NCBI GenBank assembly: GCA_963827065.1
Contig: CAWGZM010000006.1
Location: 124,001-188,000 of the forward strand
Source of the DNA: JACVRW01 sp963827065
GTDB lineage: Bacteria; Actinomycetota; Thermoleophilia; Solirubrobacterales; Thermoleophilaceae
Direction of reading: 5' to 3'
DNA length: 64,000 bases
Under the pieces are notes generated by a model, which worked only from the letters and a program-made list of their open reading frames with translations, was not told where the DNA came from and ran no database searches. Both the position numbers and the translations under genes were made by a program. Position 1 is the first letter of the stretch; each line of letters begins with the position of its first letter. Of the stretch, positions 1-8,789 are shown piece by piece.

Positions 1-2700
1 CCGTTCAGCGTCTGGGTGGACGCGCTCGATGCGTACGTCGTATCGCAGGATCTCGGGCGGCACGACGCGTGGGACGACGTTCTCGGCGCCGAGCTCGGCC
101 AGGTGCTTCCCTCGCTGCGGGCGGCGAACGGGGCTGGCGCGGCCGTCGCCGATGAGCGCTACCGCGTCCACCGTGCCGTCAGCCGCCTGCTGGCCCTGCT
201 GGCCGAGGACAAGCCGCTCGTCCTCGTCTTGGACGACCTGCACTGGAGCGACGGTGCCTCTGTGGACCTGCTCGCCGCGCTCGCGCGCCGCGAGCCGGAT
301 GCACCCGTGCTCGTGGCGCTCGGCTTCCGGCCCGGCCCGGTCGCGCAGCGCCTCCACGCCGCGCTGGCGGGCCCACGCGTGCGCCGGCTCCGGCTCGAGC
401 CGCTCACACAGGCCGAGGCGACTCAGCTGCTCGAGCACCTGGACGCCGAAAGAGCCTCGGCCATCTACCGCTACGGAGGCGGCAACCCGTTCTTCCTCGA
501 GCAGCTCGGCCGCGTGGACGGCAGGGGAGCCACGGTGTCACAGGCAGAGCCGGACACCGGTACGGCCGACGCGGGCGTCCCCCCGGCGGTGGCGGCCGCC
601 ATCGCCGCCGAGCTGGGGACGCTCACGGACGGCTCGCGCACGCTGCTGAACGCCGCGGCCGTGGCCGGGGAGCCCTTCGAGCTCGATCTCGCAGCCGCCA
701 TCGCCGGCATGGAGCCGGACCAGGCGCTGACCGCCCTGGACGATCTGCTCGACGCAGACCTGATCCGATCGACCCAGGTACCGCGCCGCTTCGTGTTTCG
801 CCATCCGCTCGTGCGACGGGCCGTATACGAGTCACAGGGCGTCGGCCGCCGGCTCGACTCGCACGCGAGGGCCGCAGAGGCGCTGGCGGCGCGCGGCGCG
901 GACGCCGCCGAGCGTGCGCACCACATTGAGCAGTCCGCGCCTCAGGGCGACGCTGCTGCCATCGAGCTGTTGCTGGACGCCGGCCGCCAGGTGGCCCCGC
1001 GTGCGCCCCGGGCGGCGGCGCGCTGGTACGAGGCGGCCCTTCGCCTGCTCCCGAGCGGCGACTCGGACCGGCAGGTCTCGGTTCGCGTGTCGCTCGCCTC
1101 CGCGCTGCGCTCGTGTGGAGAGCTCGAGCGCTGCCGCGCCACGCTGCTGGAGGCGATCGACCTGCTTCCCCCCGAATCGAGCGTCCGCCGGGTCGAGATG
1201 ACCACGCTCTGCGCCGCCGTCGAGCACTGGCAGGGCCACCACGCCGAGGCCCACCAGCGCCTCGAACGCGCGTGGGACGAGGTGCCCGACCGCTCGACGG
1301 CCGCGGCGGCGGCGCTGCAGATGGAGCTCGCCGTAGACGGGCTCTACGAGCTCGACTTCGAGCAGACCCTTGCGATGGGGCGCGGCGCGCTCGAGACGGC
1401 GCGCGCCCTCGGCGACCCCGCGCTGATCGGCGCCGCCGCGTCGGCCGTGTGCCTCGGAGAGGCCGCCGCCGGGGAGATCGGCGCCGCCCGCGAGCATCGC
1501 GAGGAGGCGCTCGGGCACGTGGACCGGCTCTCCGACGCGGAGCTCGCCCCCCGCCTGGAGGCGCTCTACTACCTGGGCTGGGCCGAGAACTACCTCGAGC
1601 ACTACGAGCAGGCGATCGCGCACGTCGACAGGGGCATCGCGATCGCCCGGAGCGCGGGCGAGGGACGGCTGCTCGTGCCGATGATGCTGGTCAAGGGCTT
1701 CCCCTTCGAGATGCAGGGCCGCATGGCGGAGGCCGTCGAGGTGTGCGAGGCCGCGATCGAGGCGGCGCGCCTGTCCGCGAACCCGCATTACCTCTTCTGG
1801 GCGCTGTTCGAGCTCGGCTGGGCGCACTACTACTCGGGAGAGCTCGAGGCGGCGATCGCCGCCGGCGAGGAGAGCGCTCGCGTCGGCGGGCGGCTGGCGG
1901 GAGCGACCATGCCCTCCGCCGGCGGCGGGCCGGGCTGGCAGATAGCCTGCGCGCGCTTCGAGGCCGGCGACGTGGAGCGCGCGCGCGAGGAGATGCGCGC
2001 GCTCGGGTCGGATGAGCTCGAGCACAAGATCCCCGTGGAGCGCTGCTTCGACTGGGAGGCGCTGGGGCTGGTCGCGCTGGCCTCGGGGAACGTCGATGCC
2101 GCCGACGCCTACGCGCGCCGGGCCGAGGAACACGCGGGGCAGCTCGGGCTGCGCGTCCCCGCGGCGGTGGCCCAGCGGGCGCGCGCCGCCGTCCAGCTGG
2201 CGACCGGCGAGCCACTCGAGGCGGCACGCTCCGCCAACAGCTCCTGGGAGGCCGCCGCGTCCGTGGGCGCCGACCTCCAGGCCGCCTTCTCGCGCGGCCT
2301 GGCCGGGCAAGCACTGGCCGCCGCGGGAGAGCGAGCGGGCGCCATCGAGGCACTGCGAGAGGCCGAGCGGGTCTGCGATCGCTGCGGGTCGGTCCGGTTC
2401 CGCGACGAGATGCGGCGCGAGCTACGCAAGCTGGGAGCGCGCGCCGAGGTCCGCGGGCCCGCGGCGGCCGACGACTCCGGCATGGCGTCGCTCACCAAGC
2501 GGGAGCTCGAGATCGCCGAGCTCATCACCGATCGGCTGACCAACCCCCAGATCGCGAGCAAGCTGTTTCTGAGCAAGAAGACCGTCGAATCCCACATCCG
2601 CAACCTGTTCGTGAAGCTGGGCGCGTCCTCGCGCGTCGAGGTCGCCAGGATCGTCGAGCGCGACAGGCGCGAGCGCGCCGGCATCACGGACGCGCCGTGA
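1..2700 (+). CDS. LuxR-family (LAL-type) ATPase/TPR transcriptional regulator, 5' end cut off
   Basis: The frame is open from base 1 with no start, so the gene begins upstream; the GTG at 16 is probably internal. A Walker B-like segment (LVLVLDDLHWSD) lies about 75 residues in, so the P-loop must lie outside the window. The middle 500 or so residues are Ala/Leu/Glu-rich helices that look like TPR repeats. The last 65 residues hold a LuxR/GerE helix-turn-helix (KRELEIAELI, then KKTVESHIRNLFVKLG). This is the architecture of large ATP-binding LuxR regulators, which couple nucleotide and ligand binding to transcription activation. The stop overlaps the permease start by four bases (GTGA), so the two are co-translated, and the regulator may respond to the permease substrate (inference). 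Confidence 0.9.
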   Translation, partial: PFSVWVDALDAYVVSQDLGRHDAWDDVLGAELGQVLPSLRAANGAGAAVADERYRVHRAVSRLLALLAEDKPLVLVLDDLHWSDGASVDLLAALARREPDAPVLVALGFRPGPVAQRLHAALAGPRVRRLRLEPLTQAEATQLLEHLDAERASAIYRYGGGNPFFLEQLGRVDGRGATVSQAEPDTGTADAGVPPAVAAAIAAELGTLTDGSRTLLNAAAVAGEPFELDLAAAIAGMEPDQALTALDDLLDADLIRSTQVPRRFVFRHPLVRRAVYESQGVGRRLDSHARAAEALAARGADAAERAHHIEQSAPQGDAAAIELLLDAGRQVAPRAPRAAARWYEAALRLLPSGDSDRQVSVRVSLASALRSCGELERCRATLLEAIDLLPPESSVRRVEMTTLCAAVEHWQGHHAEAHQRLERAWDEVPDRSTAAAAALQMELAVDGLYELDFEQTLAMGRGALETARALGDPALIGAAASAVCLGEAAAGEIGAAREHREEALGHVDRLSDAELAPRLEALYYLGWAENYLEHYEQAIAHVDRGIAIARSAGEGRLLVPMMLVKGFPFEMQGRMAEAVEVCEAAIEAARLSANPHYLFWALFELGWAHYYSGELEAAIAAGEESARVGGRLAGATMPSAGGGPGWQIACARFEAGDVERAREEMRALGSDELEHKIPVERCFDWEALGLVALASGNVDAADAYARRAEEHAGQLGLRVPAAVAQRARAAVQLATGEPLEAARSANSSWEAAASVGADLQAAFSRGLAGQALAAAGERAGAIEALREAERVCDRCGSVRFRDEMRRELRKLGARAEVRGPAAADDSGMASLTKRELEIAELITDRLTNPQIASKLFLSKKTVESHIRNLFVKLGASSRVEVARIVERDRRERAGITDAP

Positions 2701-4157
2701 GCACTGCTGCGGCGCCGGTCGAGGCCGACGCCGACGCCGAGCGGCTGCGCGAGCTCGGCTATCGCCAGGAGCTAGAGCGGCGCCTGCGCATGACCGACAA
2801 CGTGGCGATGGGGTTCGCCGCCATCTCGCCGGTGGTGGGTCTGTACGCAGTTGTCCTCGTCGGGACGGTGGTGGCAGGCCCGGCGTGGGTCTGGGTCCTG
2901 CCGGTGGCGCTCGCCGGGCAGTGCCTCCTGCTGGCGGTGTACGCGGAGCTCGCCTCGGAGTTCCCGATCGCCGGCGGGGCATTCCAGTGGACACGGCGGC
3001 TCGTCGGCGGCTCCTACGGCTGGTTCGCCGGCTGGGTGGCGGTCTGCGCCTATGCGGTCGCGAACACGACGATCGCCTATCTGGGGGCGCCCTGGGCGCT
3101 GACGCTGATCGGCGTGGAGGCGACGCCGGAGGCGATCGTGATCGCCGGCGTGGTGCTCGTGCTCCTCTGCGCCGCCGCCGGCGCGATCGGAATCGGCGTC
3201 CTCAGCACAATGGTGAAGCTCGGCATCAGCGCCGAGATCGTCGCGTCGGTCGGCATCGGGGTCGCCCTGCTGCTCGTGTTCCGCGAGCACGGCGCCTCCC
3301 TGCTCACCGACACGCTCGGGGCGGAGGCGCTCTCCGGCGGCTCCACGGCGGCAGGAATGCTCGCCGCGCTCGCCGTGGGCGGCTGGGTGTTCATCGGATT
3401 CGACGCCTGCGTCGCGGCAGCCGAGGAAACGCGCGACGCGGCGCGGCACGTCCCGGCCGCCATCTGGATCGCGCTGCTGACGGTCGGCACGCTCGTGATC
3501 CTCAATGCGGTCGCCGTGACGCTCGCCCATCCCGACCCCGCGAGCGTCGTGAGGGGCGAGGACGTGGACCCGGTGACGACCGCGGTCGTGAGCTCGTTCG
3601 GCTCGTGGTCGTCGAAGCCGTTCGCCGCGGTAGTGCTGATCGCGTTTCTCGCCTGCGGCATGTCGGCGCAGGCGCTGACCGCGCGCACGATGTACTCGAT
3701 CGCGCGCGACGGCGCGCTGCCCGGGTCCCGCTTCCTCCGCCGCGTCGACCGGCGTCGGGTTCCGCTCGGCGCGATGGTCGTGACCGCGGTGGTGGCGTGC
3801 CTCGGCCTTCTGCTCGGTCTCGAGTCGGCGGCCGTCGGCAGCCTGATCGCCTTCGGAACGGCCGCGATCTACGTCGCCTTCCTTCTGATCGCCCTGGCGG
3901 CGCTGATCGCCCGCCTGCGCGGCACGTGGAGGCCCGCCGGGCGCATCCAGCTCGGCCGTGCCGGCGTCGTCGTCAACGTGCTCGCCGTCGCGTGGCTCGC
4001 CTTCGAGACCGTCAACATCACGTGGCCGCGCGAGTCGCTCGCCCCTTCCGCGGCGCCCTGGTATCAGGTCTGGGCGGCCCCGCTCGTGCTCACCCTGATC
4101 ACCGCGGTCGGCGTCGCCTACCTCCTGGTCGCCAAGCCTCAGCGCAGCCTCGGCTGA
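2697..4157 (+). CDS. APC-superfamily amino acid permease
   Basis: A 486-residue integral membrane protein with about 12 hydrophobic segments after a short charged cytoplasmic N-terminus. An APC-family loop is seen near residues 85-105 (ELASEFPIAGGAFQWTRR), together with glycine-rich first helices (VAMGFAAISPVVGLYAVV). APC permeases import amino acids or polyamines by proton symport or exchange; the substrate cannot be told from sequence. The GTG start lies inside the stop of the LuxR-type gene, so the permease is the second gene of a two-gene unit. Length is normal for the family. Confidence 0.88.
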   Translation: MSTAAAPVEADADAERLRELGYRQELERRLRMTDNVAMGFAAISPVVGLYAVVLVGTVVAGPAWVWVLPVALAGQCLLLAVYAELASEFPIAGGAFQWTRRLVGGSYGWFAGWVAVCAYAVANTTIAYLGAPWALTLIGVEATPEAIVIAGVVLVLLCAAAGAIGIGVLSTMVKLGISAEIVASVGIGVALLLVFREHGASLLTDTLGAEALSGGSTAAGMLAALAVGGWVFIGFDACVAAAEETRDAARHVPAAIWIALLTVGTLVILNAVAVTLAHPDPASVVRGEDVDPVTTAVVSSFGSWSSKPFAAVVLIAFLACGMSAQALTARTMYSIARDGALPGSRFLRRVDRRRVPLGAMVVTAVVACLGLLLGLESAAVGSLIAFGTAAIYVAFLLIALAALIARLRGTWRPAGRIQLGRAGVVVNVLAVAWLAFETVNITWPRESLAPSAAPWYQVWAAPLVLTLITAVGVAYLLVAKPQRSLG

Positions 4158-4159
4158 GG

Positions 4160-4267
4160 GTGCCGGTTCACCAGGAGATCGCCGCCACGCACAGCGCCTA
4201 CGTGGGCGCCGCTGTCACCGAGATCGCAAGCCTGCGTGCACAGCTCTCGGGGCCGCAGGCCGGTTGA
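4160..4267 (+). other. possible 35-residue orphan ORF
   Basis: A GTG-started frame of 35 codons sits in the 151-base gap after the permease. It reads VPVHQEIAATHSAY and continues with amphipathic, protein-like composition up to a TGA. It resembles a C-terminal helix of a longer protein more than random GC-rich sequence. It may be a micro-protein, a gene remnant or chance. No ribosome-binding site is evident. Confidence 0.2.
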
Positions 4268-4308
4268 ACCAGGCTCTGGATCGACACGCTCGTCGCCTCG
4301 CTGACACC

Positions 4309-4671
4309 ATGCGCGCTGTGAGCGATCCCGACGACATCGACGTGACACGCCGCACGTTGCTTGCCGCAGAGCGCACCTGGCTCGCCTGGTGGCGCTCCGG
4401 CATCGCCGCCGTGGCCGCGTCGGTCGCGGTCGGCGGCGTCGTCCCGGAGCTCGTCAAGGGCGACCGCTGGGGCTACGTCGCGGTGGGCGCCGGCTACGCG
4501 CTGCTTGCGCTGGCGCTCTTCGTCGGCGCCTGGCTGCGCCAGCGACAGGTCCAGGCGGCGCTCGCGCGCGGCGGATACGTGGGCGTCGACCCCACCTGGG
4601 TCTTCGTCCTGAGCGCGGCGGCCGCGCTGCTGGCGCTCGCCACGCTCGTCGTGATCATCGCGGCGAGCTGA
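4309..4671 (+). CDS. DUF202/YidH-family membrane protein
   Basis: A 120-residue protein with the DUF202 signature near the N-terminus (TRRTLLAAERTWLAWWRSG) followed by three hydrophobic helices (about residues 30-50, 58-80 and 98-118). DUF202 proteins are small inner-membrane proteins of unknown function. ATG 4309 was chosen; GTG 4318 is equally possible and an upstream TTG at 4264 less so. No Shine-Dalgarno is obvious before any of them. The gene stands alone, convergent with the cupin gene. Confidence 0.75.
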   Translation: MRAVSDPDDIDVTRRTLLAAERTWLAWWRSGIAAVAASVAVGGVVPELVKGDRWGYVAVGAGYALLALALFVGAWLRQRQVQAALARGGYVGVDPTWVFVLSAAAALLALATLVVIIAAS

Positions 4672-4681
4672 CGCTTCCCGG

Positions 4682-5152
4682 TCAGCTCGTCTCGCCCTCC
4701 CAGTAGTCGACGTTGCTCGAGCGCCGGACCATCACGTTCTCTTCGCGTATGCCGGTCCAGACGGCGATCTTGTCGCTGTCCGGGTAGGCCGTCGCCGACG
4801 GGTAGACGATCGTCGACCACATCACGACGCGTGCCGGCTCGTCGCCGTCGTTGCGCACCTGGTGCGCCCCGTCCGGGCCCTTTGGGAAGAAGACGACGTC
4901 CCAGGGCCCGAGCTCTTCGGTGCCGTCGGGCGTCCGGACCGACGGGTGCCCCGCAAGGACGAGCAGCCACTCGTCCTCGCCGTACTCGTAGTGGTAGGGG
5001 CAGATCGCCTGCCCCGGCGGAAGCTCGTAGACGCTCATGCCGGTCTCTTTCGCGCCGAGGTCGGGGCCCGGGCGGAGCATGCCCGCCTTGAAGCCGTCGG
5101 GATCGTCCTCGTCCCAGCGGAGCTCCGGATCGGCGATGTTCGCCCGGCGCAT
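4682..5152 (-). CDS. cupin-domain protein
   Basis: A 156-residue single cupin barrel. The metal-binding cupin motif 1 is recognisable in PYHYEYGEDEWLLVLAG (His-x-His-like, then Glu), and the second motif in HQVRNDGDEPARVV. Cupins of this type bind a divalent metal and may be dioxygenases, isomerases or sugar-binding proteins; the substrate is unknown. The ATG at 5152 begins two bases after the stop of the VOC gene, so the two form a two-gene minus-strand unit. Confidence 0.8.
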   Translation of the reverse strand: MRRANIADPELRWDEDDPDGFKAGMLRPGPDLGAKETGMSVYELPPGQAICPYHYEYGEDEWLLVLAGHPSVRTPDGTEELGPWDVVFFPKGPDGAHQVRNDGDEPARVVMWSTIVYPSATAYPDSDKIAVWTGIREENVMVRRSSNVDYWEGETS

Positions 5153-5154
5153 CG

Positions 5155-5526
5155 TCAGTCCCGATCCGGGATCGCCTGCACGGCCCAGCCGTTGCCGTCG
5201 AGATCGCGGAAGAAGACGAAGTCGCCCCAGGGGAAGCTCTGGACGTCGCTGGCGTCGACCCCGCGCTCGATCAGCTGTTTGCGCGCGGCCGCGGCGTCGT
5301 CGACGACGAGCTGCAGGCCCTGAGCCGCACCGGGTGCGGCCTCCGTGATGCCCGTCCCGATGGCGATCGAGCACGCCGAGCCGGGCGGGGTCAGCTGAAC
5401 GAAGCGGACCTCGTCACTCAGGCGGTGGTCGTGGTCCGCGTTGAAGCCGACCTTTTCGACGTAGAACGCCTTGGCCGCATCGACGTCGGACACGGGGACG
5501 GCGACCAGCTCGAGCTTCCAATCCAT
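5155..5526 (-). CDS. VOC-family (glyoxalase/bleomycin-resistance-like) protein
   Basis: A 123-residue single VOC domain of two beta-alpha-beta-beta-beta modules (LELVAVPVSDVDAAKAFYVE, then LQLVVDDAAAARKQL). The C-terminus carries the typical FFRDLDGNGWAVQ segment that holds a metal ligand in related proteins. It could be a small-molecule dioxygenase, lyase or binding protein. It is transcribed ahead of the cupin gene with a two-base gap. An SD-like GGAGAG lies just upstream of the ATG at 5526. Confidence 0.82.
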   Translation of the reverse strand: MDWKLELVAVPVSDVDAAKAFYVEKVGFNADHDHRLSDEVRFVQLTPPGSACSIAIGTGITEAAPGAAQGLQLVVDDAAAARKQLIERGVDASDVQSFPWGDFVFFRDLDGNGWAVQAIPDRD

Positions 5527-5591
5527 CCTTCTCTCCTCCAGTGGGGGTCGTGCGGCGCAGGACCCTACCCGCGAAAGAATTCAGACGGCCG

Positions 5592-5618
5592 TGTCGATTT
5601 CTCTCCAGCTCGTTCGAC
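5592..5618 (+). promoter_or_regulatory. candidate ECF42-type promoter
   Basis: TGTCGA at 5592-5597, a 17-base spacer, then CGAC at 5615-5618. As I recall, the ECF42 target motif is TGTCGA at -35 and CGA/TC at -10. The site lies about 40 bases before the DGPF gene start and upstream of the ECF sigma gene itself, as expected for autoregulation. Confidence 0.6.
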
Positions 5619-5655
5619 GCCTGGGTAGAGAGACCCCGAACCGAGGAGACATCCA

Positions 5656-6078
5656 ATGCGTTTCATGATCCTGGTCAAGGCGACCGATCAGTCCGAGGCC
5701 GGCGAGATGCCGAGCCAGGAGCTGCTCGAGCAGATGCAGAAGTACAACGAGGAGCTCGTCAAGGCCGGCGTGCTGCTCGCCGGCGAGGGCCTCCACCCGA
5801 GCAACAAGGGCGCCCGGGTGAGGTTCTCGGGCGACAAGCGCACCGTCGTCGACGGACCCTTCACGGAGACCAAGGAGCTCGTCGCCGGGTTCTGGCTGTT
5901 CGACGTGGCGTCGAAGGAAGAGGCGATCGAGTGGGTCAAGCGCTGCCCGAACCCGATGGACGAGGAGTCCGAGATCGAGATCCGGCAGGTCTTCGAGATC
6001 GACGACTTCGGTGAGATCACGCCGGAGATTCGCGAGACCGACCAGCGCCTCCGCGAGCAGGCGGCGAAGAACCAGTAA
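5656..6078 (+). CDS. DGPF/YCII-domain protein, partner of ECF42-type sigma factor
   Basis: A 140-residue YCII-related protein (ferredoxin-like fold) with the diagnostic DGPFTETKELVAGFW segment near residue 72. The N-terminus (MRFMILVKATDQSEAGEMP) is typical of the family. Such DGPF proteins are the conserved neighbours of group-42 ECF sigma factors; their biochemical role is unsettled. The start is supported by GAGGAGA at 5643-5649, six bases before the ATG. The sigma gene follows after 11 bases. Confidence 0.88.
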   Translation: MRFMILVKATDQSEAGEMPSQELLEQMQKYNEELVKAGVLLAGEGLHPSNKGARVRFSGDKRTVVDGPFTETKELVAGFWLFDVASKEEAIEWVKRCPNPMDEESEIEIRQVFEIDDFGEITPEIRETDQRLREQAAKNQ

Positions 6079-6089
6079 AGCGCCGCCGC

Positions 6090-7367
6090 GTGCCGCACTC
6101 GGACACGAACCGCGCGATCGAGGCCGTCTGGCGGATCGAGTCCGCGCGGCTGATCGGCGGGCTCGCGCGAATCGTGCGCGATGTCGGCCTCGCCGAGGAG
6201 CTGGCACAGGACGCGCTCGTCGCGGCGCTCGAGCAGTGGCCGGAGTCAGGCGTCCCGGACAACCCGGGCGCCTGGCTCATGGCCACGGCCAAGCACCGTG
6301 CCATCGACCGCCTTCGCCGCAGCGAGGTGCTGGAGCGCAAGCAACAGGAGCTCGGCCGTGAGCTCCAGGTCCGCCAGGCGCTGGCCGAGGCCGACTGGGA
6401 CGCCGCCATCGACGACGTCGGGGACGACGTCCTGCGGCTCATCTTCACCACCTGCCACCCCGTGCTCTCGCGCGAGGCGCGCGTTGCGCTTACGCTGCGC
6501 CTGCTCGGGGGCCTGACGACGACCGAGATCGCGCGGGCCTTCCTCGTCTCCGAGCCGACCGTCGCCCAGCGCATCGTGCGCGCGAAGCGCACGCTCTCGG
6601 AGACACGGGTTCCCTTCGAGGTTCCGGCGCGCGACGAGCTCGCCGACCGGCTCTCGTCGGTCCTCGAGGTCGTCTACGTCATCTTCAACGAGGGCTATTC
6701 CGCGACGGCGGGCGACGACTGGGTCCGGCCGCACCTCACCCACGAGGCTCTCAGGCTCGGGCGCATCCTGGCCGCGCTCGCTCCCGACGAGCCGGAGGTG
6801 CTCGGCCTGGTCGCGCTGATGGAGATCCAGGCGTCCCGGATCCGCGCGCGCGTGGGTCCTTCGGGCCGGCCGGTGCTGCTGCTCGACCAGGACCGCTCGC
6901 GCTGGGACTACGTCCTCGTCGGGCGCGGGCTGGCGGCGCTCGCGCGCGCCGAGGAGCTCGGCGGCCGGCTTGGCCCTTATGCATTGCAGGCGTCGATCGC
7001 GGCCTGCCACGCCCGCGCCCGGGTGGCCGAGGACACGAACTGGCCGCGCATCCTGGCGCTCTACGACGCGCTTGCCGAGCTGGCGCCGTCTCCGGTCGTC
7101 GATCTCAACCGTGCCGTCGCGCTCGGCATGGCCTTCGGGCCGGAGCTGGCGCTCGAGGTCGTCGACGGGCTCACCGGGGAGCCGGCGCTCGAGGGCTACT
7201 ACCTGCTGCCCAGCGTGCGCGGCGACCTGCTCTTCAAGCTCGGGCGGCTCGAGGAGGCGCAGGCCGAGTTCGAGCGCGCCGCGTCGCTCACCGACAACGC
7301 GCCCGAGCGCAGGCTGCTGCTCGAGCGCGCGGCGGCCTGCGCCGCCAACGGCCGCTCACTCCGATAG
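6090..7367 (+). CDS. ECF RNA polymerase sigma factor, ECF42-like with C-terminal TPR-like extension
   Basis: A 425-residue sigma factor with region 2 at about residues 10-80 (ELAQDALVAALEQWP, then NPGAWLMATAKHRAIDRLRR) and region 4 at about 105-165 (ARVALTLRLLGGLTTTEIARAF). The 250-residue extension starts at DRLSSVLEVVYVIFNEGY and ends in TPR-like helices (LLFKLGRLEEAQAEFERA). This extension, the lack of an anti-sigma gene and the adjacent DGPF gene mark the ECF42 group. The family extension is thought to be needed for activity. The start is GTG. The 3' end overlaps the convergent DUF2237 gene by 12 bases. Confidence 0.92.
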   Translation: MPHSDTNRAIEAVWRIESARLIGGLARIVRDVGLAEELAQDALVAALEQWPESGVPDNPGAWLMATAKHRAIDRLRRSEVLERKQQELGRELQVRQALAEADWDAAIDDVGDDVLRLIFTTCHPVLSREARVALTLRLLGGLTTTEIARAFLVSEPTVAQRIVRAKRTLSETRVPFEVPARDELADRLSSVLEVVYVIFNEGYSATAGDDWVRPHLTHEALRLGRILAALAPDEPEVLGLVALMEIQASRIRARVGPSGRPVLLLDQDRSRWDYVLVGRGLAALARAEELGGRLGPYALQASIAACHARARVAEDTNWPRILALYDALAELAPSPVVDLNRAVALGMAFGPELALEVVDGLTGEPALEGYYLLPSVRGDLLFKLGRLEEAQAEFERAASLTDNAPERRLLLERAAACAANGRSLR

Positions 7368-7748
7368 CGCGCTCGGATCGGCGGGCACGTCGACGGCGTG
7401 CTCCTCGAGCGCCGCGAGCGGCACGAGCTCGAGCGCGCGCTCGCTCGTCGCGGCCAGCACGACGAAGGCCGCCGCGCCGTCCTCGTAGGCGCGCCACCAG
7501 TTGAGCGCCGTCACACACCAGCGGTCGCCGGGGACCAGCCCCGGGAAGCGGTACTCCGGCATCGCCGTCGAGAGGTCGTTGCCGATGCGGCGCTGGTGCT
7601 CCAGGAACTCCGCCGTCACGACCGCGCAGATCGTGTGGCTCCCGACGTCCTCGACGCCGCTGCGGCAGCACCCGTCCCGGTAGAAGCCCGTGAGCGGTTC
7701 GAGGCCGCACGGCTCGAGCTCGCCGCCGAGGACGTTGCGCTCGTTCAC
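7356..7748 (-). CDS. DUF2237-family protein
   Basis: A 130-residue protein with the DUF2237 pattern: NVLGGELEPCGLEPLTGFYRDGCC at the start, then VGSHTICAVVTAEFL, and PGDRWCVTALNWWRAY in the centre. Function is unknown in the family. Several conserved Cys residues and a GWCxTA-like strand suggest ligand or metal binding (inference). It is the last gene of a five-gene minus-strand run, its ATG overlapping the amidohydrolase stop by four bases. Confidence 0.85.
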   Translation of the reverse strand: MNERNVLGGELEPCGLEPLTGFYRDGCCRSGVEDVGSHTICAVVTAEFLEHQRRIGNDLSTAMPEYRFPGLVPGDRWCVTALNWWRAYEDGAAAFVVLAATSERALELVPLAALEEHAVDVPADPSALSE

Positions 7749-8785
7749 CGAAGCTCGGCCTTCTTCGCCTCAGCGTCGATCCCGAGCAGCCGCGCCAGGT
7801 TCTCACCCAGGATCTTGCGCTTGGCCTGCTCGGTTAGCTGCGGGTAGCCGCGCTCCTCGACGATGTCGCGCGGCAGCTCGAAGTTCCAGAACTCCTCGAG
7901 CGCCCACTGCGGGTGCCAGATCGGCGACTCGCCACCGTAGATGATCTTGTCCTCGCCGCACCACCACATCATCTTCCCGAGCACCTCGGCGAAGACCCTC
8001 GGCTGGCGGGCGATGAAGTTGACCGTGGCGGCAATCGACGCGTACAGGTTCGGGTAGCGCACGAGCTGCCACAGCACCTCGTCGAGCCAGGGCAGGCCGA
8101 CGTGGAAGATGACGAAGTTGATGTCGGGGAAGTTGGCCGCCGCGCCGTCCATGTCGAACGTGCGCGTGTGCTCGACGGGCTGCGGGCCGAGCGGCACGCC
8201 CTTGTGGACCCCGATCAGGTTGACGCCGAGCTCCTGCGCCTTCTCGAACGCCGGATAGGCCACGCGCGGGTCGTCCATGCGCCACGGGAAGGGCCTGCCG
8301 TAGTCGTAGCGGACGTTGTAGAACTTGAACGCCTTCGCCCCGAACTCATTGACCTGGACCTCCATCAGGTCGAGCGCCTTCTTGCCCTCGAGCGGGTTGA
8401 CGGAGCCCCAGAAGATCGCGCGGTCCGGGTGCTTCTGCGCCATCTCGGCGCACTTCTCCCATGAGGAGAGCCCATCGTGGAAGAGGTCCGTCAGCGGCAG
8501 CGGCTGGGCGACGATCATGTCCGTGTCGGAGCCGCCGATGACCATGTCGTAGATCTCGTCGACGCTCCACTCGCGGAAGAACTCCTCGCGGGAGAGCACG
8601 CGCTCGCCCTCGCGCGTGAGCAGCGTGTGGAACGCGTACAGGTGCTCGTCGAAGAGCTCGCCGGGCGGCCCGATCGCGTTCTGCTTGTCGAAGTTGAAGA
8701 CGTGGCATACGCAATCAAAGACGAAGGCATCGACCTTGCGCTCGCGCGCCGCCGCCTGCTCGGACTGGGTGTCGATCGCTGCCAT
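7745..8785 (-). CDS. amidohydrolase-2 family metal-dependent hydrolase
   Basis: A 346-residue TIM-barrel enzyme of the PF04909 type. DCVCHVFNFD near residue 30 replaces the usual N-terminal HxH strand. Later candidate ligand or active-site segments are LIGVHKGVP, FVIFHVGLPW and IIYGGESP. The substrate is unknown; relatives act as decarboxylases or hydrolases. Amidohydrolases next to DUF59 proteins are familiar from soluble di-iron monooxygenase (propane/alkane) clusters, but no monooxygenase is in this window. The DUF59 gene ends four bases upstream, so the two are probably co-transcribed. Confidence 0.85.
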   Translation of the reverse strand: MAAIDTQSEQAAARERKVDAFVFDCVCHVFNFDKQNAIGPPGELFDEHLYAFHTLLTREGERVLSREEFFREWSVDEIYDMVIGGSDTDMIVAQPLPLTDLFHDGLSSWEKCAEMAQKHPDRAIFWGSVNPLEGKKALDLMEVQVNEFGAKAFKFYNVRYDYGRPFPWRMDDPRVAYPAFEKAQELGVNLIGVHKGVPLGPQPVEHTRTFDMDGAAANFPDINFVIFHVGLPWLDEVLWQLVRYPNLYASIAATVNFIARQPRVFAEVLGKMMWWCGEDKIIYGGESPIWHPQWALEEFWNFELPRDIVEERGYPQLTEQAKRKILGENLARLLGIDAEAKKAELR

Positions 8786-8789
8786 GGAC

